A stretch of DNA of 64,000 nucleotides from Melampsora larici-populina 98AG31 (Eukaryota; Basidiomycota; Pucciniomycetes; Pucciniales; Melampsoraceae): assembly GCF_000204055.1 (NCBI RefSeq), contig NW_006768824.1:188366-252365 (forward strand). The letters are read 5' to 3'. This document shows, piece by piece, positions 36,487-47,520 of the stretch. The notes under the pieces were generated by a model. The model saw only the letters and a list, made by a program, of their open reading frames with translations, had not been told where the DNA came from and made no database searches. Position 1 is the first letter of the stretch; every line of letters starts with the position of its first letter. Both the position numbers and the translations under genes were made by a program.

Positions 36487-37806
36487 CTTGTGTTGTAGAG
36501 AGAGATGAGAAGAGTTGGAGTGTTGGATTGGATTTTGTAATTTTAAGGGTTGCTAAAAGACAAAGCATTGAATGAGAAATCAGTTCAACTGTCTGAGACT
36601 GTACACAACTCACACACACATACATACATAACACAAAGTCAAAGATCAAGTGAAAAATCTACTTACACAAACTGTAGTATAATGCCAAAATGTGTAAATA
36701 AATCAAAATCAGGAGGTTTTTTGAAAAACTTTCAAGGTTCGAAGTTCGGGGCCAAGAATTAAAAAAAAAAGATAAAAAAAATCAATAAGAAAGAAAGAAA
36801 AGTTAAAGAAATCTCGATTAAATTTTCAAAGCTTTAAAGAGAAAAGTTTGGAATTTGATTAAAACTTGAAGTTTAAAATTAAAAAATTGTGGATTTTAAG
36901 TTTGATTGGAATTGTAAGATTAAGATAAAGAATTCTTTAAGTGAAGAAATATCCCAAAAAAAGAAACTGATCCAAATTTATATTACAAAAACCTTTAAAA
37001 GAAAGATGGCTGAAGGATTGATTAGATTCATTCAGTCAATTTGTTAATTCCCTTCTACTCACTACTCACATTCCTCTCAACTGTTCGATTCTCATTTTTA
37101 ACCTCCCTCACTTCTAATTCTCATGCGCTTTGTAAGGTACACAATCCATCTTACCCATCATCCAACGTCTCTTGGATTAACCATATGTAGTTTTTCCCTT
37201 TGACTCCATAAAAGTAGAAGAATGAAGAAATCATCCAAACTTCAAAAGGAAAATGTAAACTCAGCTCTCTTATTTAAAGTCAAGACTTCAATTTAATTAA
37301 TTAGTTTAAAAACATTAAATCTACTATAAATTTTCATTTCATTTGCTTTGCATACATATATATAAATTATATAAAGATGTCGTGTAAAAAAAAAAGGAAA
37401 AAAACGAGATAAAATAAAATGATTGCTTATTATAATTTTTTTTATAAGGTTTCGAAATGTATATACCAAAAAAAAAATTATTGGAAACAAAAAGGGAAAA
37501 AAAATCCAAAACCAATTTTTAACACGTTTTTTTATACATCCCCATTCGTCGTAAAGAAAGAAATGTTGATACAAAATCAAAATCTAGTAAAAAACATTTC
37601 AAAGATTAAATTAATTTTAGCACTAGTTTAAAGGATTAAATTAAATTGATTGTATATTTATATAGAAATAAAGATGATCAAAAGAGATTAAGATTTTTTA
37701 AAAAAAAGAAGAAGAAAAGAAATCAAATCAATATACAAAAATCAAAACATTAGCTTTGGAAAAAAAGACCATGAAAAGTTTCCATTATCATTATTGTTAG
37801 AAATCA
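36487..37806. other. Intergenic, AT-rich
   Basis: This holds the promoter region of the OTU gene and the 3' flank of the next gene. There are long A and T runs and no supported coding sequence. Confidence 0.5.
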
Positions 37807-40800
37807 TCAAGGATTCAACTTTCCAATCTTTGACCAATTTATCAATGATTTCTTATGATTCTGAAAAGTTTGAATTCCATTTCCAGCAGAAGGCATTCTA
37901 AGTTTACTCAAGTTTGAAATTAAATTAGATTGATCTTCATGATCTTGACGATCTTGATTCTTTGGATTTTGATTACCTCCAATCCCAACCCCAAACACAG
38001 AAATCGAATTTCGATTTCGATTCTTAGAAGAAGAAGAAGACACTCCTCCTCCTCCAATAGATGAAGGTAATGGTAAAACGACCGTAGGGTGTAAAATCTT
38101 TCCTGATAGTTTAACTTGTTGATTCGGATTGCCTCCACCTAGTTCTTCCCTAACGATCAACCACATCGATGTGATGACAATCAAATCTTTCATTTCTTCT
38201 ACCGAGACAGCTTTCGAATCTTCATCCGGATAGATGGTTTCGAGATTCCATGGGACCGTTAGTTTGCCAACGATTCTAGGATGATGTGGTTGAGGTGTAA
38301 AACTTCCGATATACGTTCGTTTGCCTTCTGTGTTATGAAGTTGACAATCTTGATTGATAACAACTAATTTACAATGCCAAGGTCTTTCCGAATCTTCTGC
38401 ATCACTTTCATCTTCTTCATCTTCCTCATTAGTTTCTCTTTCTTCTTCGATCACTGAAGGTGGTGGTCTTGGATGAAAGTTAGGATCCATGACTTCTGCT
38501 TCACCAGCTACTTGGATCGAATGTCGTCTAGATGAAGAAGCTTGATTGGAATTCGTATTAGAATCAATCACCGTCAATGATCGAAGATTCTTTTTCGTCT
38601 TCGGTTTCGATCCTTTTCTCCATTCGATCAAGACAATCGATTCAGGTGCTTCTTCTCTTAACCATTTCCTGACCATCCAAACATATCCTTCTGCTCTTCG
38701 ATTAGATTCAAGACTAGGTCCTGTTGAACTTAATGCCCCATCACTATCTGCTACTACTTCATTGCCTTCAGGTTCATTGACAATCACCACAGGTTGAGGA
38801 ATAGGTGATCGTTTAGACCCCAACGTGCCAATCGTTTTAATCTTCTTAAACCAGTTCGTAGGTCCATTAAGTTTAGTGTTTTCATTTTCAGATGTGTTGG
38901 TAATCGAATGATGACTACTGATACTAGAATTAGATGCTGGAACTTGATTTGATAAAGTTCGACTTAGATTAAACTGTTGTAAATTAGGAATTCCTTTCTT
39001 GATCTCGCCTGGTTCGATGATTGCAAAATCAATGATTTCGATGCCTTTCTTGATAAACTTTGCAATCTTGGCATCAGTACCTAGAGGAAGAAGATCAAAT
39101 TCAGTTTCAGTTTCATAGGAGATCGATCGAGGAGAAGAGTTAGGTCAACAGAAACTGACCTGCATCCGAGATCCAAGTAGGTAAGACAGTATGCCATTGA
39201 AGGTTATAGAGAGGAGTAACCCTTCTACCTCTTCTTGAAGCTTCACTATTGGTCATACTGAGAAGACTAGAGTTAGATCTTTCCGATTGACCACTCCTAA
39301 CACTAGGAGTCCTTCTAAGATCAGAGTTAGAAGACTCATTTTGATGAACTGAAGCAGAATTAGCCGGTAAGGTAGGTAAGACCAATTGAACTTGAAGATT
39401 GAGTGGATGATTAGTTTTTGAAGGTGGAGGTCTAACAATCACAAAGACCTCTGGAGAATGTGTAGGAGGAGATTGAAGAGGCGGAAGTGAAGAAGATGGT
39501 GGTTGTGGTGGATGATCTTGATCCATTGAAGGTATTGGTGATGAAGCTCTTTGAGAGTGAGGAGGAGTAGTAGGTGGAGAATAATCTGGAATAGGACTTA
39601 ATGAAGTAGGTTGAATGAGATTATGTGGAATTGATGATGGAAATGAAACAGGTCGAGCTTTAGATTGAGGTTGATGATGAGTTGGAGTTGTAGCTATAAG
39701 AGAAAGAAATGAAAGTGAGTATGTTGATGATCTAGATTGGAAGAGTCAAGACTGGATGAAGTCTAAATTAAAGATTAAAGTTTGGATGAGGATTGATTGA
39801 TTCAGATTGAAAAAAAGGTTATTCTCAAAGTGGTCAAGAAGTGCTAAAAGACAGTTTGTATATTGGCAAGTTTGAATACACCATTGGATTACAGATTCAC
39901 TTCAAAAGAGCACATCGTTGGTTTGTTAAACACATACAATCAGAAGAAGAAGAAGAAAAAGAAGAAGAATTGATTACCATTTAAGGCAAAAGGTTATGTA
40001 TGTAAATGTTGTATGTGTCTATGTACATGCTTTCAATCGATTTCAGATCATCATCATCATCATGGTCATAGTCATCATGGTCATGGTCATGATGGATTGA
40101 AGATTGGTAAAAAGAAAGAATCGAATCGGAAGTTGAAGGATAAACTCAACTGGTGAATGGATTGGTGGAGATCGAATGAGGTCGATTTGATGAAAGTGAC
40201 TGGATTTGATGGTAAGAAGAAGTTGAAGTTGCAGATGAAGAAGTTGATGATGAAGTTGAGATCGTGTTACGGTTAGAAAATTTAATAGGTTGAGAATTTA
40301 ATAGTTTACGAAATGGATTTCGAATTTCTAAATCAATCAAAAATACAAAATCATCAATTTAATCAAAATCAAAAACGTAATAAGCTCCAAGAAATTAAAA
40401 TCTTACCATTCAAATCATGACATGGAGGTGGTAAAGAAGAAGAAGAATTAGATAACAAATCCAATTCATCACTCTCATTCAATCCATTCACATTCACTTC
40501 ATTCTCAAGAGTTTGTAGTGAAGCAGCAATAGCAGCATTAGTGGCCTCTTCTTCCATCACCAATCTTGTCACATTCGCAATCAAAGTAGCTGCACTCGGT
40601 TCTGAATCTTCATGTAAAGGTGGTGTGATCGGTCTAGGAATCGAACTTAGAGCAAGTAAACTGGTAACTTGTTGTCTAGGTTCTCTAAGACTGATTTTAA
40701 AATGTCGTGAGTTTTGATAAGAATTCCAATAAGTATCAGGTTGAATGATTGGTAAGGTATGAATGGCTGCTCGGGTGGTTTGGTTTGCTAGGGTTGAACT

Positions 40801-42103
40801 AGATGAACCGGTTCTTTTGGAGGCTCTTCGATTCAAGGCTGCTGCAAAATTAAGTGAATGAGATCTACGATGTTGACTTTGTTGTTGTTGTTGTTGTCGT
40901 ATAGCAGGTAAAAGTGATGGATTCGATTCAGAAGGAATTGTGGTTTGATTGAAATTGTTGCTCATTGAAGTCGTCGTAGTAGAGCTCATCATGGACATTG
41001 AATTGATGGGTTGATGATTAGTAACTAAAGTAGTAATAGTATCTAAAGTAAAAGGAAAAAAAAGTTTGAATGATTAGATCCTTTTTTCAAAAAAGGTAGA
41101 ACGATATAAAATCTTTAAAGTAGAAAGTTGATATCACAAAGAAGAATAAAGTTTAAAAGGTTAAGAAGCTCGACAAAAAAGAAAGAATGCAATCTATCTA
41201 TTCAAAAGTAATCAAGACACGAATCAATTTCAACTGTTCAAAAGTGTTGAGGGTGGTATGATTTGAAGCAATTGATATCTCCTTGACCGACACGACAAGG
41301 CAAAAGGTGATGAAAAGATCAAGTGAATGAAGTGTTGTTAAAAATTGACTAGGCGAAAAGATTTAACAAGTTAGTTGTAAGGGCCTAGTTGATCTAGTCA
41401 ATGAGATTTAATTTGCTTAAACAAGAAGTTGAGAAAGATAGAGTAAAAAGCTCGAATCAGTAGGGATTTGCTTCAATAGATGTTTTGAAATCAAATCAAA
41501 TCACAGTCACTTGATGATGATAAGATTTTGAAGTAGGAAGAAGTGTAGATGTTTGTTTTCTAACAGGTATGTAAGATGTAGACACAAAGTAACTAAAGAT
41601 AAGGAAAGAGAGAACGAATTATAAAGGAATTGGACAGTTCGAATTCAATCAACCATCCTCCAACAGATGGGATGACACTTCTTTAATTATCCTATTTGGC
41701 ACCGATGCTATTTGGTTCCAAACTTATGGCCAACTCCCACGCTGCGCGCGAAGCGTGCGAGAAGTAGTGTCCTATCTTGGATAAGTTTAACTTGATTCTC
41801 TTGCTGGTTCAAGTTTATTGACTCATTTTGTAAAGACGCAAAATCATCATCAAACCAATTCCAAGTTGTTATAGGTACTTGATTGAAAGTGTATTACTCG
41901 AAATCAAAAGTGAAGAGAGAAAAGACAAAAATGAAAAAGATCAAAGAGAAAAACCAAAAAGCAAACTTACCATCTGTTGTTCTATAATATTCTCTCCAAT
42001 CTTCAACTTCAACTTCATCATACTGTTGATCAGATTCTTCTAAACAAGTTTCTAAAGTTGGTAATCCTGAGTTGTTCATATTCATCGAAAAGATTTCATT
42101 CAT
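37807..42103 (-). CDS. Uncharacterised Ser/Thr/Pro-rich protein, 5 exons, 917 aa
   Basis: Exons are 42103-41971, 41042-40407, 40327-40151, 39693-39160 and 39080-37807, giving 2754 nt with exact phase. Most of the protein is low complexity: a poly-Gln run (QQQQQQ) in exon 2, Ser-rich exon 3 (STSSSTSSSATSTSS), Pro/Ser-rich exon 4. Three better-ordered parts are visible: near the N-terminus WREYYRTTDG; at the exon 4/5 junction LYNLQWHTVLPTWISDAG then TDAKIAKFIKKGIEIIDFAI; and in exon 5 YVWMVRKWLREEAPESIVL and ERPWHCKLVVI with TYIGSFTPQPHHPRIVGKL. It may be a fungal-specific regulator, but I recognise no family. The first (928 nt) and third (457 nt) introns are much longer than usual here. Confidence 0.8.
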
Positions 42104-42142
42104 CTAATCTTGTAAAAGATTCAAGCTTAAAATAAATAATTA

Positions 42143-42265
42143 CGGTACTCAAACTTGTGTATAGTTGTGTATAGTTGGTTCGTGTATAGTCCGTGTATAC
42201 TTTGATTTTGACAGGCAAAAAGAAGTATAATTCGTGTATAGCTTTGAGGACCCCGTGTATACTTC
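42143..42265. promoter_or_regulatory. Left TIR and subterminal GTGTATA repeats of Harbinger 1
   Basis: After the TIR the motif GTGTATAG/GTGTATAC occurs at least six times within about 110 bp. The right end has the same motif several times in the opposite orientation (around 46983-47000 and 47174-47215). Clustered subterminal motifs like these are usually bound by the transposase or its partner protein. Confidence 0.6.
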
Positions 42266-42287
42266 TATCTCACCTCACCTCAACCTC

Positions 42288-44203
42288 ATGCCTCGTGTTG
42301 GCCAGCGGCAAAAAATCGCGGTCGAGCTCGGTCGAGCAAGTGCGCATGTCTTATCGGCCCTCTTGTCTACCTCTCAGCCACCCTCTTATGTCGGTTTATG
42401 CGCCTGCCTTCACCTCGAACTGACCACAATCGCCGGCCTGATGCTATTGGACAACTCCGAAGAAGTCTTTATCATTTCGTCTCTCTCTCTCATTAACGCC
42501 TTGAACAACTTTGTCAAAGCCAGCTCGGACCTTAAAGCTTTGATCATGTCTCAGCAAGCGATCTACCAGCATACTTTCAAGATAGCTTTGGCGATTGGTC
42601 AAGCTTTTGATTACCTAACTCGCCTCCGATACGTTGAACCAAGGATTTACGACCGACTTAGAGCACCCACTATGGTGGGAGTGTTTTATCGTAAAGTTTG
42701 CGTTCCTGAGCGCGAAGTTTGATCATGCGTGTTTTACCAAAGTTGGTAACCGCGTGAAATCCACTATGGGATGATTTATCGTCTGCTTTCCCTAGTTCCT
42801 ACGATAAATCAAGTCGTAGGCTTGCGTAAATCTGAGCACACGAAGTGCAAGACTTGACACAGCCGTACGGACCGCAGGTCTAAAACAGGTCCATAGTGGA
42901 CCTGTTGGTATTTTAGCGTTAGGGTAACGCTAAATCACCGAGTTAACGCAACCATAGTGGGTGCTCTTACAGCCATCCAAGCTCTAAAGTTTGGCAAAGT
43001 TTTTAATGGAAGTGATCGGAATTTTCAGCGACATGTAAGTGTTATTTCCTTCCTCGACTTTCATATTCACCTTGGTTAACTAATGAAACTAATTCCACAC
43101 ATCAGGCACGGATGTCCAGAGAAAATTTCGACCGATTGGCGGATCTCATCCGAGATGATCCAATATTTCATAACAACTCCAATTCCCCTCAAACAATAGT
43201 TGAATGGCAGTTGCTAATTACTTTAAGCCGGCTGGGTCTCAGTGGAAATGGAGGTAGTGCTTATATGGTAGGCGATAAGTTTGGATTTAGTGGTAGGTAA
43301 CCAATCAAGTTCAGCTCCTTATAAGACTGCTGACTGTGTTCTTAGAAGGGTCGGTGCACAATTTTACATACCGATGTTTTGAGGCGATTTTGAAATTGGA
43401 AGATGATTATGTTTATTGGCCTAATCAAGAGGAAAGAAATATGATCAAGAGGTGTATTGGGAGGAAGTCTTTCTTTCAAGATTGTGTAGGTTTTATAGAC
43501 GGCACCCTGATCCCCCTGGCTTTTGCACCGGTCAAAGATCCTGAGGATTTCTGGACTCGTAAGCATACATATGCACTCAATACTATGTTAGTCTCAGATC
43601 ACCAGGGTCGAATCATCTATTATTTACACGGGTGGTGTGGTAGTGCACACGACCAACGTGTCTACTCATCATCACATGTAAGTCTTGGTCTGTTTCTAGA
43701 TAAGATGAATCAATTTTTGATATTTGTATGGGTAGCTTGCTCAGCATCCACAGGATTATTTTGGCCAAGGCGAATACATTTTATCCGACTCGGGTTATAC
43801 TTGCTCTGAGAACATCATTCCTACTTTCAAAACCCCGCGTTTGCAGAACTTGGATACAGTGAGGAGGCAGTTCAACCAGGCTTTGAGTGAACAGAGAGTT
43901 GTAAGTGAGCATAGCAACGGACAACTGAAACTGCGATTCCAATCACTGCAAAGTTTACGCATCATGATTAAAGACGTACTTTCCGCACAAAGTGCAGTTA
44001 CCTGGTTAAAAGTTTGCTGCATACTGCACAACTTTACTATCAAATTCAGGGACAATTGGATTCCAGAACATTCCTCAAATGAACCATTCGAGGAACCTGG
44101 TGAGGCTCAAGAACAACCCTTGAATGATCGAGACTCTTCATATCGCCGTAGGAATGAACTCCTCCAACAGTTTAGAATCTATCAAACTGGTCAAAACAAC
44201 TAG
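42288..44203 (+). pseudogene. Harbinger DDE transposase split by a MITE
   Basis: Exons are 42288-43034 (interrupted at 42661-42966), 43106-43292, 43346-43677 and 43754-44203. Leaving out the MITE and one copy of its TTA duplication, exon 1 is 438 nt and the whole frame is 1407 nt (468 aa) without a stop. Catalytic blocks are FIDGTLIPLAF (first Asp), GSAHDQRVYSS (second Asp), and SDSGYTCSENIIP (third acidic site), followed by EHSNGQLKLRFQSL and CCILHNF, as in HARBI1-type enzymes. With the MITE present the exon-1 frame runs into a stop inside it (at about 42720), so no full protein can be made unless the MITE is spliced out. The lesion looks recent because the rest of the frame is clean. Confidence 0.85.
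42661..42966. mobile_element. 306-bp MITE inside the transposase exon, TTA target duplication
   Basis: Perfect 15-bp terminal inverted repeats GAGCACCCACTATGG / CCATAGTGGGTGCTC are flanked by TTA on both sides (42658-42660 and 42967-42969). A TTA/TAA duplication is the Harbinger signature. The TIR differs from that of the host element, so it belongs to another family. Confidence 0.9.
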
Positions 44204-44546
44204 CTGTTACTATCCAGTCATGTGAATCATTTTGAGTAGAAGAATTTTCAAATTTTCCAAAGATGTTTTTAAAAAATTTTGCAAACAAGGGAAAAAAGAC
44301 ATTTTAAACAACCAATTTTGAAGGGTGTGAAAGAACTCAAATAGAACTGCAACTAGTATTTACAAATATCTTTGTTTGTAACAATTTTTGTACTATTTGG
44401 TTGTTGGACTGCACATGTGAAATTATGATTTGGTGAGCCTCAAAAAAAAGTGACTTCAAACAATTTTTGGGTGAGAATCAAGTATTTTTTCTAGATAGGA
44501 AGATAGGAAAGAAACTGAAGTGTCGTATTCAGAATGACTTAAATCT

Positions 44547-44644
44547 TTATACGTGATCGTTCTAAACCTGAAAACGATCACGTATAAGTAGAAGCTCCGA
44601 ACGTTTCTTTTTCTGTTTTTTTTAATAAAACAGAAAAAGAAACG
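44547..44644. terminator. Two strong stem-loops between the convergent Harbinger 1 genes
   Basis: Stem 1 pairs TTATACGTGATCGTT (44547-44561) with its perfect complement at 44573-44587. Stem 2 pairs CGTTTCTTTTTCTGTTTT (44602-44619) with its perfect 18-bp complement ending at 44644. They sit between the 3' ends of the transposase and partner genes. A role in 3'-end formation is only a guess; they may equally be another small insertion. Confidence 0.5.
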
Positions 44645-44884
44645 ATTCGATTTCATTTGTTGGTTCATTGAATGAACAAGGAGTATTTGATCTAATCCGA
44701 ATCAAAGAATTTGAACAATAGATTTGATTTGATTCACCAAGATTGGAATAAGTACCACAACTAAAATAAGAAGAAGTATCAGATTAACCAGAAGAGATCG
44801 ATAAAGAAGGAGTTGTATTTTTAGAAGGGAATAATGAAATGATTTCACTAATAATTGCATTTTAAACAACATGAATAAGAACGA

Positions 44885-46903
44885 TCATTTCAAACTATTT
44901 AATATTTCTTCAGCCTTTCTTTCAGCATCGTCTAAGGAGACGCCAACCGCACAAAATTTGGTAATCATATCGACTTTCTCTCGAGCCAAATCGAGCTTCG
45001 ATAAACCTGACCCCTGGTTATTCTCTGCTAACGCCTTACGCTCCTGAGCTAATTCTCGGTCTAATTTGAGAAGCTCAAGTTCTTCTTGCTTGTCCTTCTT
45101 TGCCTTTTTTTTGCTCATAGCCTCGGGGCATAAATCCTCATCTTCCAGATCGCGTTTTCCGTATTTGGTTTCCAAAAGTCTGAATAGGCTGCTTGAGTTT
45201 GCTGAAGCTTCTTGCATCATACTTTGACCGTTTCGGATCGAAGCCTTGATATCGTTTTTCATTTCTTGGAAATCGTCTTGAGTAGGTAATGAAGAATGAA
45301 TCGATTTGAGTACATTCAACGTACTAGTATCAGATCGTCTGGGACTGTCGATGTTGGTTTGATTGAGTTTTTGACTAACATTAAGTCGTGGTTTTGAATT
45401 TGGTCTCGGAAAGGATTCAGAGCTGGAGGTGTAATCCATAGGGTGAGATGAATGTTGGATGGATGTCAGATTCATACGTTCGTTTAAGGCAGGAGATGTA
45501 TCTGAGGTGATCTCTGGATTCGACTCTGCCGATTGTGAGATGGCTATACAATCATCAGGGCCAGATATTTCAAGAGATGTAGCTGAGGTTAGGTCTGTAT
45601 TTGCTTGGCTCTGAATCTCCTTGAAAGTGTCTTGGTTGAGTTCGATATCGATATTTTGAGTTGGATCCCAACCACTAAATTGAGTCCCCTGAGACTCATT
45701 CGCTGGAGGAGACGGGGGACGGTCCATGATCGAGGCAGCGCGAGAAAGATGTTTGTTTCCTGAATCGGCAGCAAATATCGGCTCATTGCTCGCTCTATTG
45801 CCCATGATAGGCTGAAGGTAATTGTAGTACGGGCATCTAGCACGCAAGCATTCTTTTTGAGGAAAACACAGTGAGCCAAATGTCCAAGCTCGTTCCCATT
45901 TGAAAACAAGCTTACCTTCGGTTGTTTTTGCAGCTAATGCACGGATTTCATCTTCTTTATCTTGAGTCCAATTTCCGTTCAATCGCAGCGCCTCAATTTC
46001 GGCCTCAACGTTCCCCGTGATTGACAACCCACCGCCCTCACCTGTTGAATTACGCCACTTGTTTGCTTCATGTAATTTGGTTTCCAAAGCAACGATCTAA
46101 AGGTACAGCGTTAAAGGATAAATTTAAACAATGAGTGTAAACCAATGAAAGTAACGTTTTAGAATAAAAAAGAAATCGACTACCTGCTGTCTCACACCAT
46201 CCCAGGTTGGAGTTTCGAAACCTTTTGCACCGATGTACAGAGCATACCTCCTTGAACACTCTTTCTTGTCTGGAAGGCCCATTTGAAATCTGTCATAATT
46301 ACTGGAGATTGTATCTTTTTCATCCATACACATCCACACTGCATCACTCGCGGACTCTTGATCACCCCAGTTGAGACTACACCATTCTACTATCAAGTCC
46401 AACATACTCTTCCCCTCTGAATTTAGATCTTTTTGCCATGATTTTTGTTTACGACCGGAACCCGATTTGTCTTCAGCGCTCGATGACTGTGCGGTTGTTT
46501 TCCGAGTTGGAGATTTGCTTTGTGATGAATCTGTTTGTTTTTTTTTTCGACTACGGCGAGCCCCCTTGGGGTTGTTGTCAGCTTCAGGTTGTTCTGATCC
46601 AGCTGGGGCTGATACGACCGGAGATTGGGATGACATGATGAAATTCGAAGGCAGAGAGCCCACGGTGGGCTGAAGGGGGTGAGCTGCAGAGTACGTCAAG
46701 ACCAGGGGAGAACCGGATGGAATCAACGGATGGTGTGCAGGATACGGTGTTACAAACTGAACTGGTGCGGCGGCCGGACTGGGAGTGGTTAGGGGTTGAG
46801 ACGCGCTCCACACAAGATCACTTGGAGTCCTACTCAGGCTGTTAAAGGGGGTTGTGTGGTCTGTTGAGTTGGTGTTTGGTGGTGGTGGAGTTTGATCGGC
46901 CAT
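44885..46903 (-). CDS. Harbinger 1 partner protein (DNA-binding type), 2 exons, 643 aa
   Basis: Exons are 46903-46184 and 46096-44885 (1932 nt, phase 0 junction, intron 87 nt). The N-terminal 100 residues are Pro/Ser/Thr-rich. A basic patch follows (RRSRKKKQT, then GSGRKQKSWQKD), then a helical domain (MLDLIVEWCSLNWGDQESAS) resembling the trihelix/Myb-like part of such partners, and a C-terminal basic coiled coil (KKKAKKDKQEELELLKLDRE) ending in a short helix rich in Glu and Ala. Harbinger transposons need a second Myb/SANT-type protein that binds DNA and helps import the transposase; position and orientation fit that. I did not see the classical SANT tryptophans clearly, so the domain is inferred from context. 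The first ATG in frame after the MITE boundary is at 46903. Confidence 0.75.
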
Positions 46904-47016
46904 GGTTGAAGGCTCAGAGGCTTTCAGAGGCGGGGAAGACCATGTGGGCAAACTTCGAACAAAATTATAATTTGGCCTCGTTGTGTATAGTTGTGTATAG
47001 TCACAAAAAAAACTTA

Positions 47017-47173
47017 GGGTACTCAAAGTAAGTATGCACACGTACATACTTTTCGCTGCATACTTTTTTTTGGCGGGGAGACCGAGGCCAAAAGTATATT
47101 TTTTTCTTTTTCCCCGCCAAAAAAAAGTATGCACACGAAAGTATGTATGTGTGCATACTTACTTTGAGTACCC
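47017..47173. mobile_element. MITE with GGGTACTCAAAG ends (157 bp) nested in Harbinger 1
   Basis: The ends GGGTACTCAAAGTAAGTATG and CATACTTACTTTGAGTACCC form a long inverted repeat with a short T/C-rich centre (CCCCGCC boxes in both orientations). TA flanks both ends. It shares the GGTACTCAAA core with the MITE at 4262 and with its host element, so it may be mobilised by the host family. Confidence 0.85.
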
Positions 47174-47520
47174 TATACACAACTATACACGAACCAACTA
47201 TACACAACTATACACAAGTTTGAGTACCGTACACCCACTTCGGTAACAAAACCCGAAAAAAGTTACATATATGATTTTTACATCACGGTGAGAAATATTC
47301 TCACCGTGTATGTATATGTAAAGCTGTGATCCTTGAAAACCTTCGGTAACCGAATCAAAGTGAAGATGATGATCATTCAACGATGAAATGATCATTTGTC
47401 GTTCGGTAAACAAGGTCACCGAGCTCATCGACTTGATGAGCTCACTCTTTCTTTTTGTAATGAACCCTTCCCGCCGCTTGTAGATGTAATAGAACAAATT
47501 TAATATAACCTCATTAAAAA

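Larger units (their letters stand above)
42143..47229. mobile_element. PIF/Harbinger-like DNA transposon 1 (5087 bp), disrupted
   Basis: The terminal inverted repeat CGGTACTCAAACTTGTGTAT at 42143 is matched by its reverse complement ending at 47229, and the match continues for more than 40 bp. It carries a + strand DDE transposase (42288-44203) and a convergent minus-strand partner (44885-46903), the two-gene layout of Harbinger elements. TA flanks both ends; if the neighbouring element 2 is removed, the target reads TTA...TAA. Two MITEs are inserted: one in the transposase exon (42661-42966) and one just inside the right TIR (47017-47173). With the transposase broken, the copy should be immobile on its own. 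Confidence 0.88.

Noticed and set aside
47034..47246. Frames inside the MITE at 47017-47173 on both strands
   Set aside because: They are products of the inverted repeat (the two strands translate alike) and contain no transposase motif. The partner gene was therefore started at 46903, outside the MITE.
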